In this document: positions 1 to 7,453 of the stretch, one piece after another
Numbering within the stretch: the stretch's first letter is position 1
Layout: each line of letters opens with the position of its first letter
From: Roseateles sp.
GTDB lineage: Bacteria > Pseudomonadota > Gammaproteobacteria > Burkholderiales > Burkholderiaceae_C
Length of the DNA: 40,157 bases
Direction of reading: 5' to 3'
Assembly (NCBI GenBank): GCA_015657635.1
Contig: JACDQM010000041.1
Coordinates: 1 to 40,157 of the forward strand
Program-made: the position numbers and the translations under genes
Notes under the pieces: model-generated
Databases searched by the model: none
Seen by the model: only the letters and a program-made list of their open reading frames with translations
Told to the model about the DNA's origin: nothing

Positions 1-2
1 CC

Positions 3-200
3 GACTCGGCTGTCCGCAGTGGCACGCTGAGTAACCCCGCGCATCTCAGCCTCTCCGGGCTGCGGACTTACACCACGCGCCGGGACATCACCGCCGTTGA
101 AGAGTCGAACCATGTCAGAACTTTTGACGTCCTTCGCAGGTCGCCATTCGCGTCTGAAGTATCCGCGCTCCTAATCTCGACTCGCTACCTCCCAGAATGA
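3..200 (+). CDS. Possible 3-prime end of an unrecognised gene
   Basis: One forward frame stays open from the window edge to a TGA at 198-200, giving about 65 residues. I do not recognise the sequence and see no domain. It converges on the mercury operon. The rest of 1-306 shows no merA, no terminator and no other convincing gene. An open frame of this length can occur by chance in GC-rich DNA, so this is only a candidate. Confidence 0.2.
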   Translation, partial: DSAVRSGTLSNPAHLSLSGLRTYTTRRDITAVEESNHVRTFDVLRRSPFASEVSALLISTRYLPE

Positions 201-306
201 AGTAGCTGTTGCAGATAGGGTCAGGTTTTCTACCTGAAGGACGTGCTGACCGAGCGCCGACGCAGCCAGTCGCATTGGGGAGTTGCTGCCACACCGATGG
301 CGGGCC

Positions 307-528
307 TCACGACCCACAACAACCGCGCTCCATCTGAATGGGCGGGCACTTGACGGACCCGTACGAGCAGAAGACGCAGCAATCCCCAGCCTTCGGCCGC
401 AATAAGGTCTTGCAGTGGTCACATTCGTAGAAGAACTGGCAGGCGTCGGTCGGCATGACCTCTTGCTTGGCATGACCGCAATGCGGGCAGGTCAGTACCG
501 AATTCAGGACAGCAGAGGTCGTCATCAT
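307..528 (-). CDS. GDCCVxC domain protein of the mer operon
   Basis: A 73-residue protein with a dense set of cysteines: an N-terminal CPHCGH pair, a CDHC pair near residue 36, then the family signature GDCCVFC at about residues 48-54 and a CCGS tail. The family is known as GDCCVxC (seleno)proteins and is found next to mercury transport genes; some members carry selenocysteine, but here the signature positions are ordinary TGC codons. Its ATG overlaps the merP stop (ATGA), so the two are translationally coupled. The cysteines suggest metal binding, perhaps a soluble acceptor of Hg(II). The exact role of the family is not established. Confidence 0.85.
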   Translation of the reverse strand: MMTTSAVLNSVLTCPHCGHAKQEVMPTDACQFFYECDHCKTLLRPKAGDCCVFCSYGSVKCPPIQMERGCCGS

Positions 529-803
529 TTATGAACCGTCGATGGAAAGCCTGCTTCAGTGGTGGCGCGCACCAAGACTGCAACAGTGGTCTTGTCGGCA
601 TCGAAGGTCACCTTAGCGGTCTTCGCCTTGAGGTCGATTTGCACCTGGCTGACGCCGGAGACCTTCTCCAGTGATTTCTTCACCGTGACCGGGCACAGGC
701 CGCAGGTCATGTTCTGAACGTCGAGGACGGCGGATTGAGGAGTCGTAGCGAGTGCAGACAACGGCAGCAGAGCTGCCAGCAAGGCGATATGAAACTTGCG
801 CAT
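525..803 (-). CDS. merP: Periplasmic mercury-binding protein MerP
   Basis: A 92-residue protein with a clear signal peptide (residues 1-19, ending ALAT) followed by a heavy-metal-associated (HMA) domain. The metal site is NMTCGLC at about residues 31-37, the MerP version of the GMTCxxC loop, followed by a VKKSLEKV helix. MerP binds Hg(II) in the periplasm and passes it to MerT. The ATG at 803 gives the signal peptide directly; the frame stays open further upstream but that part overlaps merT. The gene lies 10 bp behind merT and overlaps the GDCCVxC gene by 4 bp, all leftward from the mer promoter. Confidence 0.93.
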   Translation of the reverse strand: MRKFHIALLAALLPLSALATTPQSAVLDVQNMTCGLCPVTVKKSLEKVSGVSQVQIDLKAKTAKVTFDADKTTVAVLVRATTEAGFPSTVHK

Positions 804-813
804 GAGAGTTCCT

Positions 814-1161
814 TCAGAAGAAAAGCGGCGCCAGCCATGGCACCGAGAGCAATGCGACGAGCGCCAACACAACCACCCAGAAGATCGTTCGCTGACGCTT
901 GAGCACGCGTGAATCGGCGCAGAGTGCGCCGGGCGCACAAACCTGCGGCTGGAGGTACAGACGCCGGAACGCCAAGCCGAGAAACAGCGCCGTGATGCCA
1001 ATGAACCAGGGTCTCAGCGGTTCTAACGCGGTGAGATGGGAAACCCAGGCTCCCCCGATGCCCAGCATCAGCAGCACCAGGGGCCCGACGCAGCACAGCG
1101 ACGCGCCCACTGCGGCCAGCACTCCGGCGATGAGTGAACCCTTGACGTTGAATGTAGCCAT
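814..1161 (-). CDS. merT: Mercuric transport protein MerT
   Basis: A 115-residue inner-membrane protein with three hydrophobic segments. The first holds the vicinal cysteine pair (ASLCCVGP, about residues 20-27) that accepts Hg(II) from MerP; the loop after the second segment holds a second cysteine pair (CAPGALC, about residues 75-81). Length and layout match the family. It is the first gene of the leftward mer transcript and starts just downstream of the merR-regulated promoter. Hg(II) imported by MerT is normally reduced by MerA in the cytoplasm, but no merA follows in this window. Confidence 0.95.
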   Translation of the reverse strand: MATFNVKGSLIAGVLAAVGASLCCVGPLVLLMLGIGGAWVSHLTALEPLRPWFIGITALFLGLAFRRLYLQPQVCAPGALCADSRVLKRQRTIFWVVVLALVALLSVPWLAPLFF

Positions 1162-1192
1162 CTGCTTGCATGAACCTATTCGATATGGAGCA

Positions 1193-1223
1193 GTCTAAAG
1201 TCCGTACCATGGTACGGAATCAA
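1193..1223 (-). promoter_or_regulatory. mer operator/promoter, MerR-controlled PmerT
   Basis: Read on the minus strand there is a -35 TTGATT (1218-1223), a 19-bp spacer and a -10 TTAGAC (1193-1198). The overlong 19-bp spacer is the hallmark of MerR-family promoters, which need MerR-Hg(II) to twist the DNA. The spacer contains an 18-bp perfect palindrome, TCCGTACCATGGTACGGA (1201-1218), the MerR binding site. It lies between divergent merT and merR. Confidence 0.9.
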
Positions 1224-1235
1224 GAGGGGCGCGTG

Positions 1236-1631
1236 ATGGCCGATCTGACGATAGGGCGATTGGCCGATGAGGCCGGGGTGAACGTTGAAACGATCCGCTA
1301 CTACCAGCGACGAGGATTGATGCAGGAGCCGGCCAAGCCGGTCAATGGCCATCGCCGCTATCCAGCGGAGGCCATCAGGCGTGTGCGCTTCATCAAACGG
1401 GCACAGGTGCTTGGCTTCACCTTGGACGAGGTCGGCAGTCTGCTCGAACTCGACGAAGCTCACGCCTGTGCTGACACACGCGGCCTGGCCGCGAACAAGC
1501 TTCAGGTCATCGAGGGCAAGCTGGCCGATCTGAAGGCCATGCGCAAAGCATTGACGGCGCTGCTTGTTCAATGTGATGCTGGGGGAACAAGGGATCGCTG
1601 CCCGATCATCGACGCGCTGGCCGCTGGCTGA
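1236..1631 (+). CDS. merR: Mercury-responsive regulator MerR
   Basis: A 131-residue MerR-family regulator: N-terminal winged helix (IGRLADEAGV, then VETIRYYQRRGL), a dimerisation helix and the three Hg(II)-binding cysteines (HACAD, VQCD and DRCP, equivalent to Cys82, Cys117 and Cys126 of Tn501 MerR). The ATG at 1236 is preceded by AGAGGGG; an in-frame start at 1170 would run through the operator and is less likely. MerR represses in the absence of Hg(II) and activates merT when Hg(II) is bound. It is divergent from merT. Confidence 0.94.
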   Translation: MADLTIGRLADEAGVNVETIRYYQRRGLMQEPAKPVNGHRRYPAEAIRRVRFIKRAQVLGFTLDEVGSLLELDEAHACADTRGLAANKLQVIEGKLADLKAMRKALTALLVQCDAGGTRDRCPIIDALAAG

Positions 1632-1705
1632 CGACTGCTGCAGCGCTTGTTGATGCTGGGCATGAGCCCTTGCTCTCATCGCCCGCACATTGCAAGACCG
1701 AACCC

Positions 1706-2167
1706 ATGCAGAGCCGCACAGAACCTTTACTTCAGTTCTTGTTGACCGTCGTGGCCCCACCACCTGGAGTTCAGTTCGCCGTGCAAAGGGGGCATGCAGA
1801 ATTGCTCCCGCCGTACGCTTCGGATGCCGAGTCCATCGCGTTTGCCGTCACCATGCGTCTCGGGCCGACGCTGGCGGATGGGGCGTTCAACTTCCGTGGC
1901 CCCTACGCGCAAGGGACGCCTGCTGACCGCTTCATCTACGTGAACTCTGGCACTCTCGCTGGCCAAGCCGCGTCCTGTTGGGAGCGCAGAGCGAAGGTCA
2001 AGCTTGCTGAAATTCCTCGATCCTTGGTCGAGTCCGCCATGGGTGATTCAGCTTGCGCAATCGAGGCTCGTATCCTTGGAACGGCTCGTGATGGCGGGCC
2101 GATATGCGCAAGTGTTCAACCGCATGCAATCTCATGGCACTTGGTAAGACGCGCTTCGCAAGCCTAG
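1706..2167 (+). CDS. DUF5990 family protein
   Basis: A protein of about 153 residues that matches the DUF5990 pattern: an N-terminal VVAPPPGVQFAVQRG strand region, FNFRGPYAQG, the block ADRFIYVNSGTLAGQ and the block RRAKVKLAEI, followed by EARILGTARDGGP near the C-terminus. The function of the family is unknown to me. The start was set at the ATG at 1706; an in-frame start at 1670 adds 12 residues unlike the family. It lies 74 bp after merR on the same strand and may be cargo unrelated to mercury. Confidence 0.7.
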   Translation: MQSRTEPLLQFLLTVVAPPPGVQFAVQRGHAELLPPYASDAESIAFAVTMRLGPTLADGAFNFRGPYAQGTPADRFIYVNSGTLAGQAASCWERRAKVKLAEIPRSLVESAMGDSACAIEARILGTARDGGPICASVQPHAISWHLVRRASQA

Positions 2168-2505
2168 GTTGAACGGTATTAATTCCTCGATCAACCGCTC
2201 CGGAGCAGCGTTGTCGGCGTCAAGATGACTTGGCCGGACGTACATGGACGCCCCCGGTTTGCCAAGCCTCCAGCTCACTGCCGCACTGAGGAAGAGATTG
2301 CACCCGTACATTCGGACTTTCAATGCGAGACGAGCTCGCTGTCCCTGATGGGTTCTGCCGGTCGGCGCCCAATCGCATACACGCACTCGAAGTGCCTCGT
2401 CCGGCGCGGGCTGTGCCAACCACGGTCTGACCTGTCGTGCCATCAACTTGCTGGTTGCCTGAGCAATCGGCGGTGGGTTCTCCTGTTCCTGTAGATGTCG
2501 TAGAT
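2168..2505. other. Gap with no supported gene
   Basis: Between the DUF5990 gene and the end of the IS110 transposase I see only weak open frames on both strands that resemble nothing I know. One minus-strand frame near 2180-2440 reads a little like a decayed coding region, but without a recognisable motif. One end of the IS110 element probably lies here; the exact end cannot be set because IS110 elements lack clear terminal inverted repeats. Confidence 0.4.
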
Positions 2506-2533
2506 GGCTGGCTACGCCGCGGCGTAGCCAGCC
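2506..2533 (-). terminator. 28-bp perfect palindrome at the transposase stop codon
   Basis: A perfect 28-bp palindrome is centred on CCGCGG and overlaps the last five codons and the TAG stop (2512-2514) of the IS110 transposase. As RNA it can fold into a long hairpin on either strand. No U-tract follows in the leftward direction, so it is not a classical terminator. It may be a terminus-associated structure or a block to read-through. Confidence 0.5.
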
Positions 2534-3534
2534 TTGAACTCTCGCCCGTGCGCCAACAGCGCCCAGACGGTCCTCGCGGTCTTGTTCGCCATCGCGACCG
2601 CTGCAACGTTCTTGTTTCGGCGCGTCGTGAGCTTGACCAACCAGCTGTCCGGATCGGCCTTCTGGGTCGCTCTGTAGATGACTGAGCGAGCACCGTGAAT
2701 CAGCATCGTGCGCAGGTACGCATCTCCGCGCTTGCTCATCCCCAGCAGCGTCGGCTTGCCGCCACTGGAGTGCTGTCGCGGGACGACGCCCAGCCATGCA
2801 GCGAACTGACGGCCGTTGTCGAAGTTCTTCGCGTCGCCAATGCTGGCGACCAGGGCGCTGGCAGTCAGCGGTCCGATGCCCGGCACCTTCTCAAGACGCT
2901 GGCTGGCCTCGCTGGCACGGTGCCATGCCTTGATCTGCACTTCAATCTGGTCAACTTGCTCCTGCAGCACCTTGAGGTGGTCGAGCAAGCGCTGGATGAG
3001 CAGACGGAAGGTGCCAGGCAGCTCGCTCTCGGCATCTTCGATGAGCGGTGGTACGCGCTGGGCGATGTAGGCGATGCCCTGTGGCACCACCAGGCCGTAC
3101 TCGCCAAGGAGGCCGCGAATTTGGTTGGCTTGCGCCGTGCGTGCCCTCACGAAACCCTGGCGGACGCGGTGTAGCGAGAGCACCGACTGCTGCTCGACAT
3201 TCTTGATCGGCACGAAGCGCATTGACGGCCGGCTGACCGCTTCGCAGATCGCCTCTGCGTCGGCGGCATCGTTCTTGTTGCTCTTGACGTACGGCTTTAC
3301 GAATTGGGGTGCCATCAGCCGGACCGTGTGGCCCAACGCCTGCAACTTGCGCGCCCAGTGATGAGAGCTGGCGCAGGCCTCGATGCCGACGAGGCAGGGC
3401 GGCAGGTTCGCAAAGAAGGGCGCAACCTGGTCGCGCTTCAGCTGCTTGCGCAGCACGGCCTTCCCGCGTTCGTTGACCCCGTGAACCTGGAAAACGTTCT
3501 TGGCCAGATCAAGGCCGATCGTCGTAATCTCCAT
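2512..3534 (-). CDS. IS110-family transposase
   Basis: A 340-residue recombinase. The N-terminal DEDD/RuvC-like domain starts with TTIGLDLAKNVFQVHG (first Asp at residue 9), continues with VGIEAC, then NKNDAADAEAI. The C-terminal Transposase_20 domain holds PGIGPLTASALVASIGD and RQHSSGGKPTLLG, where the serine next to GGK is the likely nucleophile. The start is the ATG at 3534, with AAGGAG about ten bases upstream; a longer frame exists but has no site. IS110 elements move with a bridge RNA encoded in a non-coding end, here probably 3535 to about 3760. The reading frame is intact, so it may be active. Confidence 0.95.
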   Translation of the reverse strand: MEITTIGLDLAKNVFQVHGVNERGKAVLRKQLKRDQVAPFFANLPPCLVGIEACASSHHWARKLQALGHTVRLMAPQFVKPYVKSNKNDAADAEAICEAVSRPSMRFVPIKNVEQQSVLSLHRVRQGFVRARTAQANQIRGLLGEYGLVVPQGIAYIAQRVPPLIEDAESELPGTFRLLIQRLLDHLKVLQEQVDQIEVQIKAWHRASEASQRLEKVPGIGPLTASALVASIGDAKNFDNGRQFAAWLGVVPRQHSSGGKPTLLGMSKRGDAYLRTMLIHGARSVIYRATQKADPDSWLVKLTTRRNKNVAAVAMANKTARTVWALLAHGREFKAGYAAA

Positions 3535-3867
3535 GGCGGACGCTCCTTCCGATCGAGTGGTTGTTGACACATCCACTGTGGCACTTCGATGCCGTCTACG
3601 GGTGGGGGCGTCCATCCCATTGCATACGATGCTTGCTACTGATGCAACGAAGCGCACCTTGAATCGCCCTGGACTCCCTAGACATCCTTGAATCGTAGGT
3701 GGACTGCCGCTGGTCGGAAATACGCCCCTGGCTCGCCTCAAAGCGGTCACCGGCCGCTGACCGCTACCAGCCTGGTCCCGACCTTCAAGTGGTGGAAGGC
3801 CGGTCGCCAGCTGTTGGCCGTGCCGTGGCGCCGCTTGGCGGTTGTAGAACATCTCGATGTCTGGGCT
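3535..3867 (-). other. IS110 non-coding end (candidate bridge RNA) and IS3-type transposase remnant
   Basis: The stretch upstream of the IS110 transposase has no gene and is where IS110-group elements encode their bridge RNA; I cannot fold it reliably by eye. At about 3790-3866, minus strand, fragments in two frames read IEMFYNR and then KRRHGTANSW, which together resemble the C-terminal signature of IS3-family transposases (YIEMFYNRxRRH). This is probably a frameshifted scrap of an older insertion. Confidence 0.4.
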
Positions 3868-4080
3868 TCAGTCGCCGCCTCGGCATTCTTGAGGTGACGG
3901 TTCCAGCTTATCCTCCGCGACCGTGACGACTGCAATCGTCTCGCCAGCGGGAGTCATGAACTCAACTTCATAAGTTTCTCCCTGGGCGTGTACATGGACT
4001 ACGACCCCACGGGCGCCGGCCGTCAGTGCGTTCGAAGGCAGTGGCACCTTCAGCAGGACGTCGCTATACAGCTCACGCAC
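3868..4080 (-). CDS. DUF4926 domain protein
   Basis: A 70-residue protein starting at a GTG that overlaps the stop of the upstream gene by 8 bp, so the pair is translationally coupled. The body (VLLKVPLPSN, ARGVVVHVHA, YEVEFMTPAGETIAVVTV) fits DUF4926, a small beta-rich SH3-like domain found in bacterial toxin-antitoxin or immunity-like gene pairs. The function is not established. The frame stays open upstream, but that part lies inside the partner gene, so the short form is preferred. Confidence 0.7.
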   Translation of the reverse strand: MRELYSDVLLKVPLPSNALTAGARGVVVHVHAQGETYEVEFMTPAGETIAVVTVAEDKLEPSPQECRGGD

Positions 4081-4705
4081 ACAGGCCTCCGCGTGTTCGC
4101 TCGAGCAGGGTTTCAACTTGGCGCCGGCCATCCTCGCTGTACAGCGCTTGCGCCGGCGTGGCGCCATTGAGCTCGGGCAAGGGTTCACCGAGCCAAGCAT
4201 GCAACCAGGCAGAAAGGGCAGCCATGTCAGCTCCGCCACCGCTTTGTTCGATCAACTGACAGAGCTTGTTAAGCAGCGCGGCTTTGGCCCGAGCGTTTTC
4301 AAAGTCGGCGAGCTTCAAAACGGGCTTCTTCAGCGCCTCGCTGAATTTCTCCAGCCGATGAAGCCCCGCCTCCGGACCATCATCGTCAGTCCAGCCCACC
4401 TCGGCCGGCGACTTGCTGTAGGCGACGGGTACGCCGTGCTCGTAATAGACCTCATGGACCGCAAACCAAGTCTCCTCGTCCGACGGGAATTCGATGACAC
4501 GACAGTTCCAGTGACTGGCCGGCGTCGGACTCAGTCCAGGAGCTGGTGGCTCGGGGCAGGCGTTTGCACGCGCGGCAATGGCCTCCTGCCAGTCTTGAAG
4601 CTGACGAGGCCAAGGATCTAGGTGCGAAGGTGAGGCAGCCCGAACCAAATTTTGTTGGCGTAGACCCGCACTAAGTGGAGCCGCTTGTTTACGACTTTTG
4701 CGCAT
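4073..4705 (-). CDS. Unrecognised protein, partner of DUF4926
   Basis: About 210 residues; ATG at 4705, with an alternative GTG at 4717. No clear family. The middle (VIEFPSDEETWFAVHEVYY, then EVGWTDDDGPEAGLHRLEKF) looks like a small alpha/beta fold. The C-terminus (WLGEPLPELNG, TPAQALYSEDGRRQVETLLER) resembles the MbcA/ParS/Xre (DUF2384) toxin-binding domain of type II antitoxins, but the match is loose. It overlaps the DUF4926 gene by 8 bp. The pair could be a toxin-antitoxin or effector-immunity unit on the island; that is inference. Confidence 0.55.
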   Translation of the reverse strand: MRKSRKQAAPLSAGLRQQNLVRAASPSHLDPWPRQLQDWQEAIAARANACPEPPAPGLSPTPASHWNCRVIEFPSDEETWFAVHEVYYEHGVPVAYSKSPAEVGWTDDDGPEAGLHRLEKFSEALKKPVLKLADFENARAKAALLNKLCQLIEQSGGGADMAALSAWLHAWLGEPLPELNGATPAQALYSEDGRRQVETLLERTRGGLCA

Positions 4706-4778
4706 GACCGGCAGCACTGACGGATGCCGCGCCCAATCACCGTCGCCGTTTGCGACTCTATTAACCTGTTTACGACTT
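4686..4778. repeat. 12-bp direct repeat TGTTTACGACTT
   Basis: The 12-mer TGTTTACGACTT occurs at 4686-4697 and again at 4767-4778, 81 bp apart, around the start of the DUF4926 operon. It could be a regulator binding site or the footprint of an insertion. Only two copies were noticed. Confidence 0.4.
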
Positions 4779-5033
4779 AAATTGTCGAGAACAGTTGGAG
4801 TCAGTCGTGCGCAAGGAGCGCAACCGTCACGCTCTTGGCGAGATTTCTCGTCTTATCGACGTTGCTGCCACGCCGCCGGTTCAGCCCAAATGTCAGGCCT
4901 CCAAATGCTGGCGCCCCGCCTATCCTGCACTCAAACAGCTGCATTTTTGGGATCGACCTAACGCCCTCATTTCGCTGAAATCCAGCCAGATTTCGCCCGC
5001 GTTCTTCGCCCATCTGACGCTAAAGATTGGTTC
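4706..5033. other. Gap before the stb-like operon
   Basis: No convincing gene. A forward frame from about 4795 starts plausibly (VRKERNRHALGEISRLIDVAA, near a GGAG) but then loses any protein-like character and runs into the next gene in another frame; it could be the broken start of a gene. The promoters of the rightward stb-like operon and of the leftward DUF4926 operon should lie here. Confidence 0.35.
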
Positions 5034-5555
5034 ATGCCAATCGACATCATCAGCGCTTCAGTGGAAGGCGACTCCAGAGCGAACGGCGACCGCTTCGACA
5101 GCGCACCGGGAGTGAACCGGGACCGCACACGCAGCGGCGCGGGTCCGAACACGCCGCCCGACACGACACTCACGCCGACCGAGGCACCAGGCCGCATCAC
5201 CCGCAAAGCGCGCGAGTACGAAGCCGCGATCCTCGAACTTCGCGCCCAAGGCTACACCCTGGCAGCGATCTGCCGCACCCTGGCCGCTGCAGGCATCCAC
5301 GTCAGTCCCAGCACCGTCCGTCGCGAAGCCAATCGGCAGCCCGCGCCTGCCCGGAGCACATCGCTGCGGCTCCACGGTGCAGCTCACACAGCCTCACCAA
5401 ACGAACCCCCAGTGCCGGCAGTCGCAACAGCGAGAGCGACGGCACGCCGACCGATTGCAGCCCTCCCCCCGTCACGCAGCGCCAAAGACGAGGCCGAGGC
5501 CTTTGTGGGCACGCTGATCACCAACCCACTCGTCCGCGCAAAGGAGCAGCCATGA
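5034..5555 (+). CDS. Helix-turn-helix protein, StbA/TraK-like position
   Basis: A 173-residue basic protein, rich in Ala, Arg and Pro, with a helical core at about residues 60-100 (YEAAILELRAQGYTLAAICR, then STVRREANR) that looks like a helix-turn-helix of the resolvase or mobilization-accessory type. The flanks look disordered. It is the first of three genes joined by ATGA overlaps, and the gene after it is an StbB/TraL-like ATPase, so by position it corresponds to StbA or TraK, DNA-binding proteins of plasmid stability and transfer operons. Sequence identity to those is not claimed. Confidence 0.6.
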   Translation: MPIDIISASVEGDSRANGDRFDSAPGVNRDRTRSGAGPNTPPDTTLTPTEAPGRITRKAREYEAAILELRAQGYTLAAICRTLAAAGIHVSPSTVRREANRQPAPARSTSLRLHGAAHTASPNEPPVPAVATARATARRPIAALPPSRSAKDEAEAFVGTLITNPLVRAKEQP

Positions 5556-6406
5556 AGATCGCCGTCATCAATTTCTCCGGCAACGTGGGCAAAACCACGG
5601 TCGCCCGACACCTGCTGCTGCCGCGCATTCCCGGCGCAGAACTGATCGCCGTAGAAAGCGTGAATGCCGATGGTGGCCACGGTGCCGGCCAAAACGGCAG
5701 TGCGGCGCAATCTCTACGCGGCCGCCAGTTCGCGGCACTGCAGGAGTACCTGCAGACCATCGACAGCGCCGTCGTTGACATCGGCGCCAGCAACGTCGAG
5801 GAGTTGCTGAACCTGATGCAGCTCTACCGGGGCAGCCACGAAGACTTCGACTGCTTCATCGTCCCGACCGTGCCGGTGCCCAAGCAGCAGCAAGACACGA
5901 TCGCCACCTTGATCGAGCTGTCCCGCCTGGGCGTGCCTCCCAATCGGGTGAAGCTCTTGTTCAATATGGTGGAGGCCACAGTCTCCGTCGAAGAAGCCTT
6001 CTACCTGCTGTTGGCCTTCCTGGCCGAACGGCCGCTCGCAGCAGTGAACACGGCCTGCCGTATGCGCGCGAATGAGATCTACGCACGCATCCGGGGCCTT
6101 AGCGGTGATCAAGCGGACCTGGCCAGGCTGGCCAGCGACGATACGGACTACAAAGGCCTCATCCGCCAATCGTGCGACATTGCCCAAAGGCTCTCCCTGG
6201 CCGAGAAGCTCGCCACCCACCGGCTGGCCTCGTGGGTGGTCCCTGAACACGACGCCTGCTTCGAGGCGCTCGGACTGGTCGAGGCGCAGGCACCGCCGTG
6301 CGCATCCAGCGATGAGCCACCGCCTGACACAGCACGGGTGTCCACCATTGCCGACTTCGTAAGAGCCGAGCCCGCGTCGGAGCAGGCACCGAGGGCTGCG
6401 CCATGA
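5552..6406 (+). CDS. stbB: StbB/TraL-type P-loop ATPase
   Basis: A 284-residue ParA/MinD-like ATPase. The P-loop is at the extreme N-terminus (INFSGNVGKTTVARHLL, about residues 6-22), followed by AVESVNADGG, a Walker B-like VVDIGASNVEELL near residues 70-83 and FIVPTVPVPKQQQDT. The FSGNVGKTT form is typical of StbB-like proteins of conjugative plasmids, which influence plasmid position and the balance of stability and transfer. It overlaps its neighbours by ATGA at both ends and has AAGGAG upstream of the ATG. The last 50 residues look disordered. Confidence 0.7.
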   Translation: MKIAVINFSGNVGKTTVARHLLLPRIPGAELIAVESVNADGGHGAGQNGSAAQSLRGRQFAALQEYLQTIDSAVVDIGASNVEELLNLMQLYRGSHEDFDCFIVPTVPVPKQQQDTIATLIELSRLGVPPNRVKLLFNMVEATVSVEEAFYLLLAFLAERPLAAVNTACRMRANEIYARIRGLSGDQADLARLASDDTDYKGLIRQSCDIAQRLSLAEKLATHRLASWVVPEHDACFEALGLVEAQAPPCASSDEPPPDTARVSTIADFVRAEPASEQAPRAAP

Positions 6407-6882
6407 CCGCCCAACTGAGCGCCCGCGAAGCGCTGTTCGTCGAGTCTCTCGGCGAGATGGCAGCTTTAGTGAATCGGGTCGAAGCCCTGATGCCTCTGCT
6501 GCAAGACACCCGGCAATCGCTGATCGAGGCAAACACGCAACTGTCCCGTCAGCTCTCCGCATTCGAGGATCGCACCAATGCCGTCGCCGAGCACGTAAAG
6601 GTCGTGGCGGTGAAGCACATCGCGCAGCGCACTGATGAGATGACGCGCAGATCCATAATTATCCAGGTCCAAGAGATACAAGAAGCAGCGCGTGCGGCAC
6701 TGGGCACCCAGATCCGTCCGACTTTGCAAGAACTGATCGCGCCCCTGCAACGGCTGGCACACCTGGCCAATCAACGCGAGCACCCCTGGGAGCGCTGGCA
6801 ACGCTGGGCGGAGCATGTCGCGACAGCGGCCATCGCATCCTTCGTCACTCTGGGGCTGGCGGCCTGGCTATGGATCCAATGA
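6403..6882 (+). CDS. Coiled-coil membrane protein, StbC/TraM-like position
   Basis: A 159-residue protein with a long helical, probably coiled-coil body (residues 10-125; for example LVNRVEALMPLLQDTRQSL) and one C-terminal transmembrane helix (about residues 137-157, ending AAWLWIQ). It is the third gene of the coupled operon and fits the position of StbC or TraM. It may anchor the StbB-like ATPase or the relaxosome to the membrane, which is inference from topology. Confidence 0.6.
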   Translation: MTAQLSAREALFVESLGEMAALVNRVEALMPLLQDTRQSLIEANTQLSRQLSAFEDRTNAVAEHVKVVAVKHIAQRTDEMTRRSIIIQVQEIQEAARAALGTQIRPTLQELIAPLQRLAHLANQREHPWERWQRWAEHVATAAIASFVTLGLAAWLWIQ

Positions 6883-7140
6883 CAGTCAAGACGGATCCTG
6901 GGGCCAGGCGGCCCGGCTTCGGGCGTGGCGGGTGTCAGCGGTGCCGATCTGGCCGCAGGCCTGTTCGGCAAGGGGGCGCGTTCCTGCGCAGCAGGAAGGC
7001 AATGAGCCCCCATCCGCTGGCACGGGAACGGGCCGCCTCCATGTTTGGCGGCGCCAGCCGCGACGACGGTTACGAATCAGGATCACCACAGACACCGCCT
7101 TGCGCGGCGACCGAGCAAGGCATCTGCAGGAGAGCATCCC

Positions 7141-7362
7141 ATGCGTGCACACCAAAGCACCGACCTCCCAGCTGAGGTATCGCCTGCGCGGCTGCTGCGC
7201 CTGCCGGCGATCATGCAGCTGACCGGGCTGTGTCGATCAACCATCTACCGCATGATCGCCAACAAGCAGTTCCCGCGCCCCTGCAAGATCGGCGACTGGG
7301 CGGTGGCCTGGCGTCTGATCGAAATCGAGGCATGGATCGACCATCGGCCCTCGACACATTGA
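7141..7362 (+). CDS. AlpA-family DNA-binding regulator
   Basis: A 73-residue protein with the AlpA fold: RLPAIMQLTGLCRSTIYRMI forms the helix-turn-helix, followed by the usual NKQFPRP and a C-terminal AWRLIEIEAWI. AlpA-like proteins regulate integrase and excision genes in prophages and genomic islands, so this may control movement of the island. ATG at 7141 with AGGAGAG upstream. The 258 bp before it hold no recognisable gene. Confidence 0.85.
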   Translation: MRAHQSTDLPAEVSPARLLRLPAIMQLTGLCRSTIYRMIANKQFPRPCKIGDWAVAWRLIEIEAWIDHRPSTH

Positions 7363-7453
7363 TCCTGATGGGCGCCGCGCACCGACGCTCGGCGTTATGC
7401 GGCATGCCCCGGCAGACGTACTTGCGCCCGACCGTCGCAGCCGTGCCGTCTGG

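Noticed and set aside
2220..2693. Open frames beside the IS110 transposase end
   Set aside because: Ser/Arg/Thr-rich and without motifs; they overlap the transposase end antisense or out of frame.
6870..7175. Forward frame between the stbC-like gene and the AlpA gene
   Set aside because: Overlaps both neighbours and looks like random Arg/Gly/Pro-rich translation.
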